Below are positions 7,363 through 14,398 of a DNA stretch of 17,447 nucleotides, in pieces. This DNA is from DASPRM01 sp035319065. GTDB lineage: Bacteria > Acidobacteriota > Terriglobia > Terriglobales > Acidobacteriaceae. Numbering within the stretch: position 1 is the first letter of the stretch; every line of letters starts with the position of its first letter. A program made the position numbers and the translations under genes. Under the pieces are notes generated by a model, which did no database searches, was not told the origin of the DNA, and was given only the letters and a program-made list of their open reading frames with translations. The stretch is from positions 1 to 17,447 of the forward strand of contig DATHDM010000067.1 of the NCBI GenBank assembly GCA_035319065.1, given 5' to 3'.

Positions 7363-8244
7363 TTGGAGATTCTCCCATTTTTGTTGCCGCCGTTTCTGGC
7401 CAGCCTGATTCTAACCGGCATTCACGCCTATCTTGGCGTTCACGTTGTGGAGCGCGGTGTGATCTTTGTGGACCTAGCGCTAGCGCAGATCGCGGCGCTG
7501 GGCGCGACCATCGCCATCCTTATTGGCATGGACCCGCATGGAGGGGGGGCCTACTGGCTGAGCTTGGCATTTACATTTGTGGGCGCAGCCATCTTTGCAT
7601 TCGCGCGCACACGCCGAGGTCATATTCCGCAAGAAGCCTTTATTGGCATTGCTTACGCAGTGGCGTCTGCGACGGCTATCCTCGCCATGAGCAAAGCTAC
7701 CGGCGAGACGGAGCACCTCAAGGACATGCTGGTGGGGAACATTTTGGCCGTGTCGATGCACGATGTAGGCAAGACGGCGCTGCTCTACGGCGCGATTGGA
7801 ATTTTCCACTACGTTTTCCGCAAGCAGTTCTTGCTGATCTCAACCAATCCGGAAGCGGCTGAGGCGAGTGGGCTGAGCATCCGTTTTTGGGATTTTCTGT
7901 TTTACGCGTCGTTTGGTTTCGTGGTCACATCTTCGGTCGCGATCGCGGGTGTATTGCTCGTGTTTTGCTACCTGATCGTTCCCTCGGTCGGGGCCATGCT
8001 TTTTGCTGAGGGGATCGGTCGACGATTGGCGATTGGTTGGACCATGGGAACATTAGTTTCGGCTCTAGGTGTGTACTTTTCTGTACTGCTCGACCTCCCC
8101 ACCGGCGCAACCATTGTCTGCACCTTTGGCGCTGTACTCATCACTATGTTCTTTGTTCAATTGTTCCTTTCCCATCGACAAAAGCTGCACTCGCTAGAGA
8201 AGGCCAGGTCGGGAAAGCATCCTCAGGAGCGCGTGCCCCAATGA
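7363..8244 (+). CDS. Metal ABC transporter permease (ZnuB/TroC-like)
   Basis: This 293-residue integral membrane protein has about eight hydrophobic segments and belongs to the ABC-3 permease family that partners ZnuA-like proteins. Recognisable parts include the N-terminal L-G-V-H-V-V-E-R-G-V region, the G-I-A-Y-A-V-A-S-A loop, and the G-V-L-L-V-F-C-Y-L-I-V-P-S segment that normally contacts the ATPase. The start appears to be TTG at 7363, preceded by AAGGA at 7352-7356; there is no ATG nearby. It ends with a hydrophilic, basic tail. The cognate ATPase is not downstream: the next DNA is a regulator remnant. The transporter must borrow an ATPase from another locus or be incomplete. Confidence 0.93.
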   Translation: MEILPFLLPPFLASLILTGIHAYLGVHVVERGVIFVDLALAQIAALGATIAILIGMDPHGGGAYWLSLAFTFVGAAIFAFARTRRGHIPQEAFIGIAYAVASATAILAMSKATGETEHLKDMLVGNILAVSMHDVGKTALLYGAIGIFHYVFRKQFLLISTNPEAAEASGLSIRFWDFLFYASFGFVVTSSVAIAGVLLVFCYLIVPSVGAMLFAEGIGRRLAIGWTMGTLVSALGVYFSVLLDLPTGATIVCTFGAVLITMFFVQLFLSHRQKLHSLEKARSGKHPQERVPQ

Positions 8245-8367
8245 CCCATGCTGAACCGTGGTTCAGCCACTTGGATGTACAACTCCTGCTCGCGAAAGCT
8301 TAATCTGCGGTATCCCCCGGGGTTTTTGGGTTCGCTTTTTCTCCTGATCGATCTAGACGAAAAGAGT

Positions 8368-8790
8368 ATGACTGCCCCGAAATTTCGCGCTGTCAATACT
8401 CCCCCTAGCACCGAACTGGTGCGGGGCCTGGAACAGAAGGAAATCGATGGGATCTTGGCAGCGGCCACCCCCGCCGATTTTCGTCCGAATCCGTGATGAC
8501 CCACCAAGGTGAACCTGCCGACCAATCGTCTTGGTTCCGGGTTGCGCTGCTTCACGTTCTCTAAGTCCCTCAGTGGGACTTCCTCCACTGGCGCTGCATT
8601 CGCCGGCGACGTCGCGGGCGCCGCCCGAAGCCTTGCCTCCCAGTTGTCAACCGTACCGCTTTCTACCAATTGCACCTCAGCCATTGCCAGGGGTTCAAAA
8701 AGACTCGACGAAACCCTCGTGCGAACTCGAACCTGCGGCCAGTCGGCGACACGACTTGTTCAGCTGGGGGATGTCTCGAGGAGGCGGTAC
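8368..8790 (+). pseudogene. Decayed Crp/Fnr-family transcriptional regulator
   Basis: From ATG 8368 a frame encodes about 42 residues and stops at 8494-8496. The end of this piece (L-V-R-G-L-E-Q-K-E-I-D, then A-A-A-T-P) looks like the start of a cyclic-nucleotide-binding-like effector domain. Directly after the stop the shifted frame continues the theme with V-M-T-H-Q-G-E-P-A-D. Further downstream another frame gives C-F-T-F-S-K and then G-D-V-A-G-A-A, each matching the expected order of the beta-roll in this family. At least two frame changes and internal stops are needed, and no clear DNA-binding helix-turn-helix remains before the convergent radical SAM gene. The coherent order across frames is the evidence for a true relic. 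It may once have regulated the adjacent metal-uptake operon, which is inference. Confidence 0.6.
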
Positions 8791-9756
8791 TCAGACGAAC
8801 GAGGCAGAATTAAGGGCATCGGGATCGAGGCGAGACAGTCCTGCGGCGCGAAACGCCTCCATGGCCAGTTGAAATTCGCTCGTGGTGAGGCAACGGTCAA
8901 TCTCTGGATACTGCATCGCGGTGACGTGGCAGGCGGGACGGTATTGAGCCATCAGGTTGACATACGTTTCAGATCCCAGCTCGCGAGCAATCCAGCGCAT
9001 GATGTCCGGGGTTCCTGCTACGTCGTTGGGCATCACCAGGTGCCTCAGAAGAACTCCGCGTACTGCCAGTCCGTGTTCATCAGTGACTAGCGGGCCCACT
9101 TGGCGGTGCATCTCTTTGATTGCACGTCGCGCAGCCTGAGGATAATCGGGAGCTCTTGCATAGCGGCGCGCATGGACCGGCTCCCAAAACTTGAAGTCGG
9201 GCATGTAGATATCCACAATACCGTCCATGAGCGCCAGCGAATCCAATGAGTCGTAGGCGCTGGTGTTGTACACCAGAGGAAGCCGCAGGCCACGTTCGAC
9301 AGCAAGTAAGAGTGCCTCCAGAGTTTGTGGCACGACATGTTCCGGGGTCACCAGATTGATGTTGTGACAACCCTCATCCTGCAAGCGCAACATCATGTCG
9401 GCGAGTTGGTGGGGTTTGGTGATGCGGCCTTCCCCCAGCCAGCTGATCTGGCAATTTTGGCAGAACACGCAGCGCAGATTGCACCAGCTGAAGAAAATAG
9501 TTCCCGAGCCACGGCTGCCACGCAGACAGCGCTCCTCACCGAAGTGCGCAAAATAGCTGCTGACGACGGCGTACCGCCCGGTCCTACACACCTTGGTCTT
9601 ATCGTCGAGGCGGTTGACGTGGCACTTGCGCGGGCAGAGAACGCAGTCGGCGAGCTTCTCGAGGGCAACTTCCACCCGCCTCGTTAATTCTCCCGATTGC
9701 CACAGCTTGAGATAGGCAGGCTCGAAGCCCTCCGCCATGGGGTAAGAGATTGCCAT
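8791..9756 (-). CDS. Radical SAM protein, pyruvate-formate-lyase-activating-enzyme-like (COG1313/PflX type)
   Basis: The core 321 residues carry the radical SAM motif C-N-L-R-C-V-F-C (C-x3-C-x2-C). Before it lies a Cys-rich segment (L-C-P-R-K-C-H-V-N-R, later V-C-R-T-G-R) typical of COG1313 proteins that resemble PFL activases. The motif is followed by T-P-E-H-V-V, V-Y-N-T-S-A-Y and M-P-D-F-K-F, consistent with the partial TIM barrel. The frame can begin as early as GTG 9819, overlapping the upstream stop. I prefer ATG 9756 or the in-frame ATG 9738, because family members begin just before the F-E-P-A-Y-L segment. No glycyl-radical enzyme is nearby, so its substrate is unknown. It follows the tatA-like gene closely, suggesting co-transcription. 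Confidence 0.9.
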   Translation of the reverse strand: MAISYPMAEGFEPAYLKLWQSGELTRRVEVALEKLADCVLCPRKCHVNRLDDKTKVCRTGRYAVVSSYFAHFGEERCLRGSRGSGTIFFSWCNLRCVFCQNCQISWLGEGRITKPHQLADMMLRLQDEGCHNINLVTPEHVVPQTLEALLLAVERGLRLPLVYNTSAYDSLDSLALMDGIVDIYMPDFKFWEPVHARRYARAPDYPQAARRAIKEMHRQVGPLVTDEHGLAVRGVLLRHLVMPNDVAGTPDIMRWIARELGSETYVNLMAQYRPACHVTAMQYPEIDRCLTTSEFQLAMEAFRAAGLSRLDPDALNSASFV

Positions 9757-9818
9757 GACGACGACTGTCACTCCGGGAACATCGGTATCACCTCCCCAAC
9801 GGCTCGGGGGGAGATACA

Positions 9819-9986
9819 CTATTCTGGTTTCTTCTCCGGCTTGTCGGTCTCGTTTATGACAGACCGAAAACCACGAATCGCTTCTCCCAAACTCTTTCCC
9901 ACAGCACCGAGCTTGCTAGGCCCAAACACCAGCAGCGCTACGAAGAGAATTAGGAGGAGCTCAGGTACGCCAAGCTTCCCTCCCAT
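9819..9986 (-). CDS. tatA: Sec-independent protein translocase subunit TatA/TatE type
   Basis: This 55-residue protein has the TatA layout: a short N-terminal transmembrane helix (about residues 6-20, P-E-L-L-L-I-L-F-V-A-L-L-V-F), the F-G-P-S-K-L hinge, an amphipathic helix and a charged Lys/Glu tail. I chose the ATG at 9986 over an upstream in-frame start at 10049, because AGGAGGAG sits four bases upstream and the protein then begins right before the helix as in the family. TatA oligomers form the pore for folded cofactor-containing proteins such as the Tat-signalled hydrogenase small subunit encoded in this window. tatB and tatC are not adjacent, so this is an isolated copy. Confidence 0.93.
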   Translation of the reverse strand: MGGKLGVPELLLILFVALLVFGPSKLGAVGKSLGEAIRGFRSVINETDKPEKKPE

Positions 9987-10488
9987 TTGGCTCCTCCTGT
10001 CATCTATGTTTAGTATGCAGCGACGGCAGAGACGGAGCAGTGATGGCAATCACCGTTGGTTCTGCGACATTAGGTGGTCGTCCCCCACAGTGCTGGCGCG
10101 TTGGTGAACCAGCTTCTAGGTGAGAGGTATCCGAGGTCTCGAGATTCTAGCATTGCGCTATGTTTAGCGACATCTATTGGAGGAAGACTCCACTGCTTAG
10201 GGCACCAATCCGCTTCCCCAGCCGTTGGCAAGTGCCTATCCCCCGCCCAAAAACCTCGACCAATCTCTCTCAGGTCGCGGTTCTGGCCCTCACCGGTATG
10301 TGTGACCCGACTAACCTTTCCACCCACATCCTTCGGTGAAAAATATTTCTGCCTAGAGGATTTTCGGCAGCAGACTCTCCCATTTGCTCTCTCTCAGGCT
10401 CACGCACTCAAAACCCCACCCTGTTCTGCCGGCTTGAACTACAGCAATTTGCCGGCTGCGAGATTTCCCGAGACTCCGGTCTACAAAG
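9987..10488. other. Intergenic region upstream of tatA, no gene seen
   Basis: About 500 bases between the tatA-type start and the 3' end of the CHASE3 gene. Open frames on both strands lack ribosome sites and have unnatural composition. It must hold the tatA promoter and any terminator of the CHASE3 operon, neither of which I can place. An 18-bp segment at 10321-10338 recurs almost exactly at 14120-14137. Confidence 0.4.
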
Positions 10489-11403
10489 CTAGGCAACGCA
10501 GTCCAAAATTGCGTGATCGGCATTCTTGCAATCCGAAGTGGCTACCAGATCTTGCCGGAGTCGCTCCATTTGTGCGGATGCTTCCTTGATCTCTTCGGCG
10601 CATTGGTGGCCTTGTCGCGGCAGAAAACCTCCATAGGTCTGCAGCAGCAAGCGAGCGTTCGCCTCGATGGTAAAGGTCTTCGAGCGGGCTTGATCGGAAA
10701 GAACGGATGTAAGTCTTGTCAGCCGTAGGTCACGCGCCGCGAGTTCTTCCTTGTTCTGCGCGGCTTCATGCTCAAGACCTCGGGCGTGACGGCGGGCAAG
10801 TCCAAACAAACACGCGGTCAGCATCAGCAGGCATAAATTCGCCACGACAGTTTCTGCCAAAGCCTTTCTCAGGCTCTCAGTCCTCTGTTTGTCGAATTTT
10901 GCAAGGCTGCTCGTTTCTTCACTTGCCAGCGACGTCAGAAGTTTGCGAGCGCTGTCCATGTATTCCATTCCCTCGTTTGAGGCCACCAACATGAAGGCGC
11001 GGTGGCGATAACCGCGTTCTCGCAAATCAATCGTAACGTCCATCTCAGCTTGTTTTGAATTAGTCAACGACTCGATCTGCGAAAGCAGCGACCGTGCCTG
11101 CTCTCCTTTGCTAGCCAACTTCTTTCGAAGGTCAGAAAAATCGTTTCCGATCCTGCCTTTTGCGTCTCTGTACGGCTGCAGGTACGATTCATTGCCCGTC
11201 AGCAGGAATCCCCGCTGGCCCGTTTCCATATCCGTGAGATCTTGAAGGACGGCGGAGATACCGGCCTGAATCGCGGAGCCCTCCAGTGTGAGCACTACCG
11301 AATTTTGCGTGTCCTTTAGATGCTTGACACCAAGGTACGCGTTCCATGCCATCAATGCGAGCAGGGCAACCCCACCGATTTGCAACGAAGTTTTTGCAAT
11401 CAT
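10489..11403 (-). CDS. CHASE3-domain membrane protein with degenerate, truncated histidine-kinase region
   Basis: A 304-residue protein: transmembrane helix 1 at about 8-25, a periplasmic CHASE3 sensor domain with the signature T-D-M-E-T-G-Q-R-G-F-L-L-T-G (57-70), and helix 2 at about 184-204. A cytoplasmic helical region (208-230) leads into a segment that aligns in pattern with a DHp/HisKA domain (about 234-290). The usual S-H-E/D-L-R phosphoacceptor box reads S-D-Q-A-R-S here, so no histidine is available. The protein ends with no ATP-binding domain. It therefore cannot act as a kinase by itself. It may be a stand-alone receptor or scaffold, a dominant partner of another kinase, or a decayed gene. 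A 63-residue gene precedes it by 14 nt. Confidence 0.8.
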   Translation of the reverse strand: MIAKTSLQIGGVALLALMAWNAYLGVKHLKDTQNSVVLTLEGSAIQAGISAVLQDLTDMETGQRGFLLTGNESYLQPYRDAKGRIGNDFSDLRKKLASKGEQARSLLSQIESLTNSKQAEMDVTIDLRERGYRHRAFMLVASNEGMEYMDSARKLLTSLASEETSSLAKFDKQRTESLRKALAETVVANLCLLMLTACLFGLARRHARGLEHEAAQNKEELAARDLRLTRLTSVLSDQARSKTFTIEANARLLLQTYGGFLPRQGHQCAEEIKEASAQMERLRQDLVATSDCKNADHAILDCVA

Positions 11404-11417
11404 CTTCTTGTCATCCC

Positions 11418-11609
11418 TCAGCCTTTATTCAGAACGCCCTCAGCCGTAGCCGTAATGCGGGTAGCTTTGCAAACCTCGGCTGCAAGTTTCCCCGCTGCGT
11501 CACTGCTGAAAACAGATGGTTCTAGCGACATGGCCGAACTAGCAGCCAACGTAAAGCGAAGAGCATCCTCCTGCTTGTCAAAGTAAAGCACCACCAGATT
11601 CGCTTCCAT
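11418..11609 (-). CDS. Small protein of unknown function upstream of CHASE3 gene
   Basis: A 63-residue product from ATG 11609, preceded by GGAG with seven-base spacing. A longer frame from 11657 adds 16 residues without a better ribosome site. The protein reads as a soluble alpha/beta fold: a hydrophobic strand (L-V-V-L-Y-F), an acidic helix (D-K-Q-E-D-A-L-R-F-T-L-A-A), then a Ser/Ala-rich second half. No transmembrane segment, cysteine pair or known motif is clear, apart from a single Cys. It ends 14 nt before the CHASE3 gene and on the same strand, so the two are probably co-expressed and may work together. I do not recognise the family. Confidence 0.55.
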   Translation of the reverse strand: MEANLVVLYFDKQEDALRFTLAASSAMSLEPSVFSSDAAGKLAAEVCKATRITATAEGVLNKG

Positions 11610-11767
11610 GCGCTTACTCCGAATAGTTGTTTCCGGGATAATAGGCCCATTTCCCACGGGGATGAGGTTATCTCTCTTGATGCACCCACCGTAGATTTCG
11701 GCAGCAGGCAGACGGACTCGTCCAAAGGGATGGCTTTGAAATCGTTCCTGGACGCCATCGAGGAAGA

Positions 11768-11887
11768 AGCCCGGTGGTTCTCAAGGGCTGGTCCCACTAT
11801 GATCTGTACGACAAGACCGAACCTCAAGCTAGCTATATCTCGGGAACCACGCTTAGACCCCATGGAGCGATCACTCTGACGATCTGA
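11768..11887 (+). pseudogene. C-terminal remnant of an alpha/beta hydrolase
   Basis: In one plus-strand frame the DNA reads V-V-L-K-G-W-S-H-Y-D-L-Y-D-K-T-E-P before a stop at 11885-11887. This resembles the strand and loop carrying the catalytic histidine (W-S-H-Y-D-L-Y-D) near the C-terminus of alpha/beta hydrolases. The remainder of the gene is missing: no start, no nucleophile motif, and the bases just upstream do not continue the fold. It looks like the tail of a gene lost by deletion or replacement. Based on a short match, so moderate confidence. Confidence 0.4.
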
Positions 11888-12015
11888 CTTGGATTATTTC
11901 GCAATATCAGTCCTGTTCGTGGATCTTTGAAGGGGAGAGCTTGATGAAAACACCTGCGTTACGTAGACGATCGGGTACGCTCCTTCCGTCTCACTGCCGG
12001 CCTTCAAAATTGACA

Positions 12016-12033
12016 AACAGTTAGGAAACTGTT
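12016..12033. promoter_or_regulatory. Inverted repeat upstream of FAH/MBL operon (operator candidate)
   Basis: Perfect 7-bp arms AACAGTT (12016-12022) and AACTGTT (12027-12033) around AGGA. It directly follows a TTGACA hexamer at 12010-12015, so it would lie in the promoter spacer. A good -10 at 17-bp spacing is not visible. The layout suits a repressor such as TetR, MarR or GntR; no regulator gene lies next to it. Confidence 0.45.
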
Positions 12034-12058
12034 GGCACTCCAATTGTAAGAAGGAACC

Positions 12059-12997
12059 ATGAGACTCATCACCTACTGTTCGAAGAGCGAACACGCATCG
12101 AATCTGGATCATGTTGGAGCCCTCACTTCGGACGGCGAGCGAATCGTCGATCTGACGCCCGACTTCGGCAGCCTGCTAGCGCTCATCGACCGGGGTGACG
12201 AGGGGCTAGCCCTGGCGCGTAAGCGCGTCGCTGAGGCGAAGGAAACCGTCGCACTTGCTGACGTAGGGCTCCGGGCGCCACTGCCTGAGCCACGCCAAAT
12301 CCGCGACTTCATGACCTTCGAGCTCCACTACCGGCAGGCGATCGCTGCTGCGACACGCATGCGCGTCGGCCCGCTCGCGCCCCTGGCTCGCGTTCTCGGG
12401 ATCGCGCAGTTGCCACGCGTCTGGTACGAACAGCCCATCTACTACAAGTGCAACCGCTTCTCTGTCGTCGGTCCCGAGGCGGACGTGATTTGGCCACGCG
12501 GCGCCGAGTTGATGGATTACGAGTGTGAACTTGCCGCCGTCATCGGCAAGACCGGTAAGGACATCCCGCGCGAGCGCGCGCTGGAGCACATCTTCGGCTT
12601 CACGATCTACAACGACATGACTGCGCGGGATCTGCAGCTTCGAGAGATGCAGGCCCGGCTCGGCCCGGCCAAAGGGAAGGATTTCGACAGCGGCAACGTC
12701 TTTGGACCCTGGATCGTGACTCGCGATGAGATCGACCCCTACGACCTGACCATGATCGCGCGCGTGAACGGTGAAGAGCGTGGGCGCGGCTACTCGCGGG
12801 ATATGCACCACCGCTGGGAGGACATCATCGCGCACGTGTCGCGCAACGAGACTCTCCACGCCGGCGAGATCTTGGGCTCGGGCACTGTGGGCAACGGGTG
12901 TGGTCTCGAGCATCGGCGTTTCCTCGAGCCGGGCTCCGTTGTCGAGCTCGAGATCACCGGCATCGGCAAGCTGCGCAACCGTTTGGTCAAGCTATGA
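12059..12997 (+). CDS. Fumarylacetoacetate hydrolase (FAH) family protein
   Basis: This 312-residue protein has the FAH C-terminal fold. The metal-binding pattern is visible as E-C-E at 155-157 in D-Y-E-C-E-L-A and Asp186 in the conserved I-Y-N-D-M-T-A-R-D. The later G-P-W-I-V-T and G-S-G-T-V-G-N-G segments complete the family signature. Members cleave C-C bonds in acylpyruvates and ring-cleavage products, or decarboxylate or hydrate related acids; the substrate here is unknown. The ATG follows AAGGA at a good distance. The gene overlaps the downstream MBL gene by four bases (ATGA), so the two enzymes are translationally coupled. This pair looks GC-richer than the hydrogenase region, which may mean a separate origin. 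Confidence 0.9.
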   Translation: MRLITYCSKSEHASNLDHVGALTSDGERIVDLTPDFGSLLALIDRGDEGLALARKRVAEAKETVALADVGLRAPLPEPRQIRDFMTFELHYRQAIAAATRMRVGPLAPLARVLGIAQLPRVWYEQPIYYKCNRFSVVGPEADVIWPRGAELMDYECELAAVIGKTGKDIPRERALEHIFGFTIYNDMTARDLQLREMQARLGPAKGKDFDSGNVFGPWIVTRDEIDPYDLTMIARVNGEERGRGYSRDMHHRWEDIIAHVSRNETLHAGEILGSGTVGNGCGLEHRRFLEPGSVVELEITGIGKLRNRLVKL

Positions 12998-14016
12998 GCG
13001 GTCCGACGGCGGTGCCAGAGCTGCGCGAGATCGGCGCAGGCCTTTTCGCTTACGTGCAGCACGGAAGCTGGGGCTACAGCAATGCTGGACTCATCACGAG
13101 CGCCGGCGCTTCGCTGCTCGTGGATACGCTGTACGATCTTGCGCTCACGCGCTCCATGCTCGATGAGATGCGTCGGGCAACGCCGCTTTCCTCCACGCCC
13201 GATACGGTCGTCAATACACACGCAGACGGCGACCACTGCTGGGGAAACCAGCTTGTCCGCGGCGCCCGGATCGTCAGCTCGCGGGCCGCGGCGCTCGAAA
13301 TGCAGGAGCTCTCTCCGAAGCTCATGGCAAACCTGGTCGGGAGTGCCCGCGCTCTCTCTCGGCTCGGGCCTGCCCGACGGTTTCTTGCGGCTCTGTCCCG
13401 GATTCGCGTGCCCCGCCTGCCAGCGCTCGCGGAGGCTGCGGAGTTCGTGGTCGAGTGTTTCGGGTCTTTCCACTTCCGAGGTATCGAGCTGACACCGCCG
13501 ACCGAGACCTTCGACGGACGGTTTGCGCTCCAGGTTGGCGACAAGACCGTCGAGCTTGTCGAGGTCGGCCCCGCGCACACGAAGGGCGATGTTTTCGTGC
13601 ACGTCCCATCCGAACGTGTCGTTTTTTCCGGCGACATCCTGTTCGCCGGAAGCCACCCGATCATGTGGCAGGGACCCGTCGAAAACTGGATACGCGCCTG
13701 CGATCGACTTCTGGCGCTCGACCTGGACGTGGTCGTGCCCGGGCACGGTCCCCTTACGGACATCCGCGGTGTGCGCGCCACGAAAGATTATTGGGAACGC
13801 CTGGTGGCCCTTACGGACCGCGGCCGCCGCGCCGGCGCATCGACGGAGGAGATCGCCCGGCAGGCGCTACAGGAGGACTTCGCCGGCTGGTCGGAGTCCC
13901 ACCGCCTCGTTGCCAACGTGGATAAGATTCGGCGTGAGCAGGAGGGCGATCGCTCGCGTCGTGATCCGCTCGACATCATGGCGATGATGGCGCGGCTCGA
14001 GCACGGCCTGAAGTGA
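12994..14016 (+). CDS. MBL-fold metallo-hydrolase
   Basis: A 340-residue metallo-beta-lactamase-fold enzyme. The first zinc motif reads T-H-A-D-G-D-H (His76, Asp78, Asp80, His81), so the usual second His is Asp, a common variant in this subgroup. Further ligands are His195 (G-P-A-H-T-K-G-D), Asp214 (F-S-G-D-I-L-F) and His251 (P-G-H-G-P). I use ATG 12994, which overlaps the FAH stop as ATGA, rather than a start further upstream in the same frame. There is no signal peptide, so it is cytoplasmic. Coupling to the FAH protein suggests consecutive hydrolytic steps of one catabolic pathway; the substrate cannot be told. A lactonase or thioesterase role is possible. Confidence 0.92.
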   Translation: MSGPTAVPELREIGAGLFAYVQHGSWGYSNAGLITSAGASLLVDTLYDLALTRSMLDEMRRATPLSSTPDTVVNTHADGDHCWGNQLVRGARIVSSRAAALEMQELSPKLMANLVGSARALSRLGPARRFLAALSRIRVPRLPALAEAAEFVVECFGSFHFRGIELTPPTETFDGRFALQVGDKTVELVEVGPAHTKGDVFVHVPSERVVFSGDILFAGSHPIMWQGPVENWIRACDRLLALDLDVVVPGHGPLTDIRGVRATKDYWERLVALTDRGRRAGASTEEIARQALQEDFAGWSESHRLVANVDKIRREQEGDRSRRDPLDIMAMMARLEHGLK

Positions 14017-14398
14017 GTCGCTTCGAGCGCCAGACGGCTGACAGCTGTTCCTGTCGATAGGACCTGAATGTGTGTTCTCGAGCCAGTTTGGGCTACCTCC
14101 CCGCGATGCCATCCTTCCCCACCCACATCCTCCGGTGTGCGCTTCTCTTTTCTGACAAGATGTCCATTGGACGGGTACTCCGACATGGTGAGAAGGATTG
14201 CGATGAGTTCGCCCCCCGTATATGACCGGTCCTCCCGCATAGGCGCGAGGACACCGATGCGCGTCTGTGGGTTTACTTCTACAATGCCAAGGTACGTCAA
14301 AGACCTGGAGCTGTTTCGCTTAACCTGTTGCGAAAGGGGGAGCGATACCATTATCGAAATAAACGTAAGATGCCATCTCTTCTAAGAATCGTCTTGTT
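14017..14398. other. Intergenic region, no gene seen
   Basis: About 380 bases without a supported gene. A minus-strand open frame spans it but continues into the MBL gene as antisense and has no ribosome site. It includes the second copy (14120-14137) of an 18-bp sequence also at 10321-10338. The promoter of the following P-loop gene must be near the right end but is not distinct. Confidence 0.35.

Larger units (their letters stand above)
11610..12058. other. Intergenic region with hydrolase relic and control signals of the FAH operon
   Basis: No intact gene. It includes the promoter region of the leftward two-gene unit, the alpha/beta-hydrolase remnant near 11783-11887 and the inverted repeat before the FAH-family gene, both listed separately. 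Confidence 0.5.

Noticed and set aside
8223..8684. 153-residue minus-strand open frame
   Set aside because: Overlaps the Crp/Fnr relic antisense; the plus-strand pieces match a known domain order and this one matches nothing.
8509..9090. 193-residue plus-strand open frame
   Set aside because: Its first third contains pieces of the Crp/Fnr relic, and the rest is antisense to the radical SAM gene, so it is not a gene.
10074..10589. 171-residue plus-strand open frame in the tatA upstream region
   Set aside because: No ribosome site, odd Pro/Ser/Arg composition, and it runs into the CHASE3 gene antisense.
12206..12913. 235-residue minus-strand open frame
   Set aside because: Antisense shadow of the GC-rich FAH-family gene; GC-rich genes commonly leave long opposite frames open.
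13074..13781. 235-residue minus-strand open frame
   Set aside because: Antisense shadow of the MBL-fold gene, Arg/Ser-rich and without any motif.
13788..14351. 187-residue minus-strand open frame covering the gap after the MBL gene
   Set aside because: Half of it is antisense to the MBL gene, the part in the gap has no recognisable domain, and there is no ribosome site.
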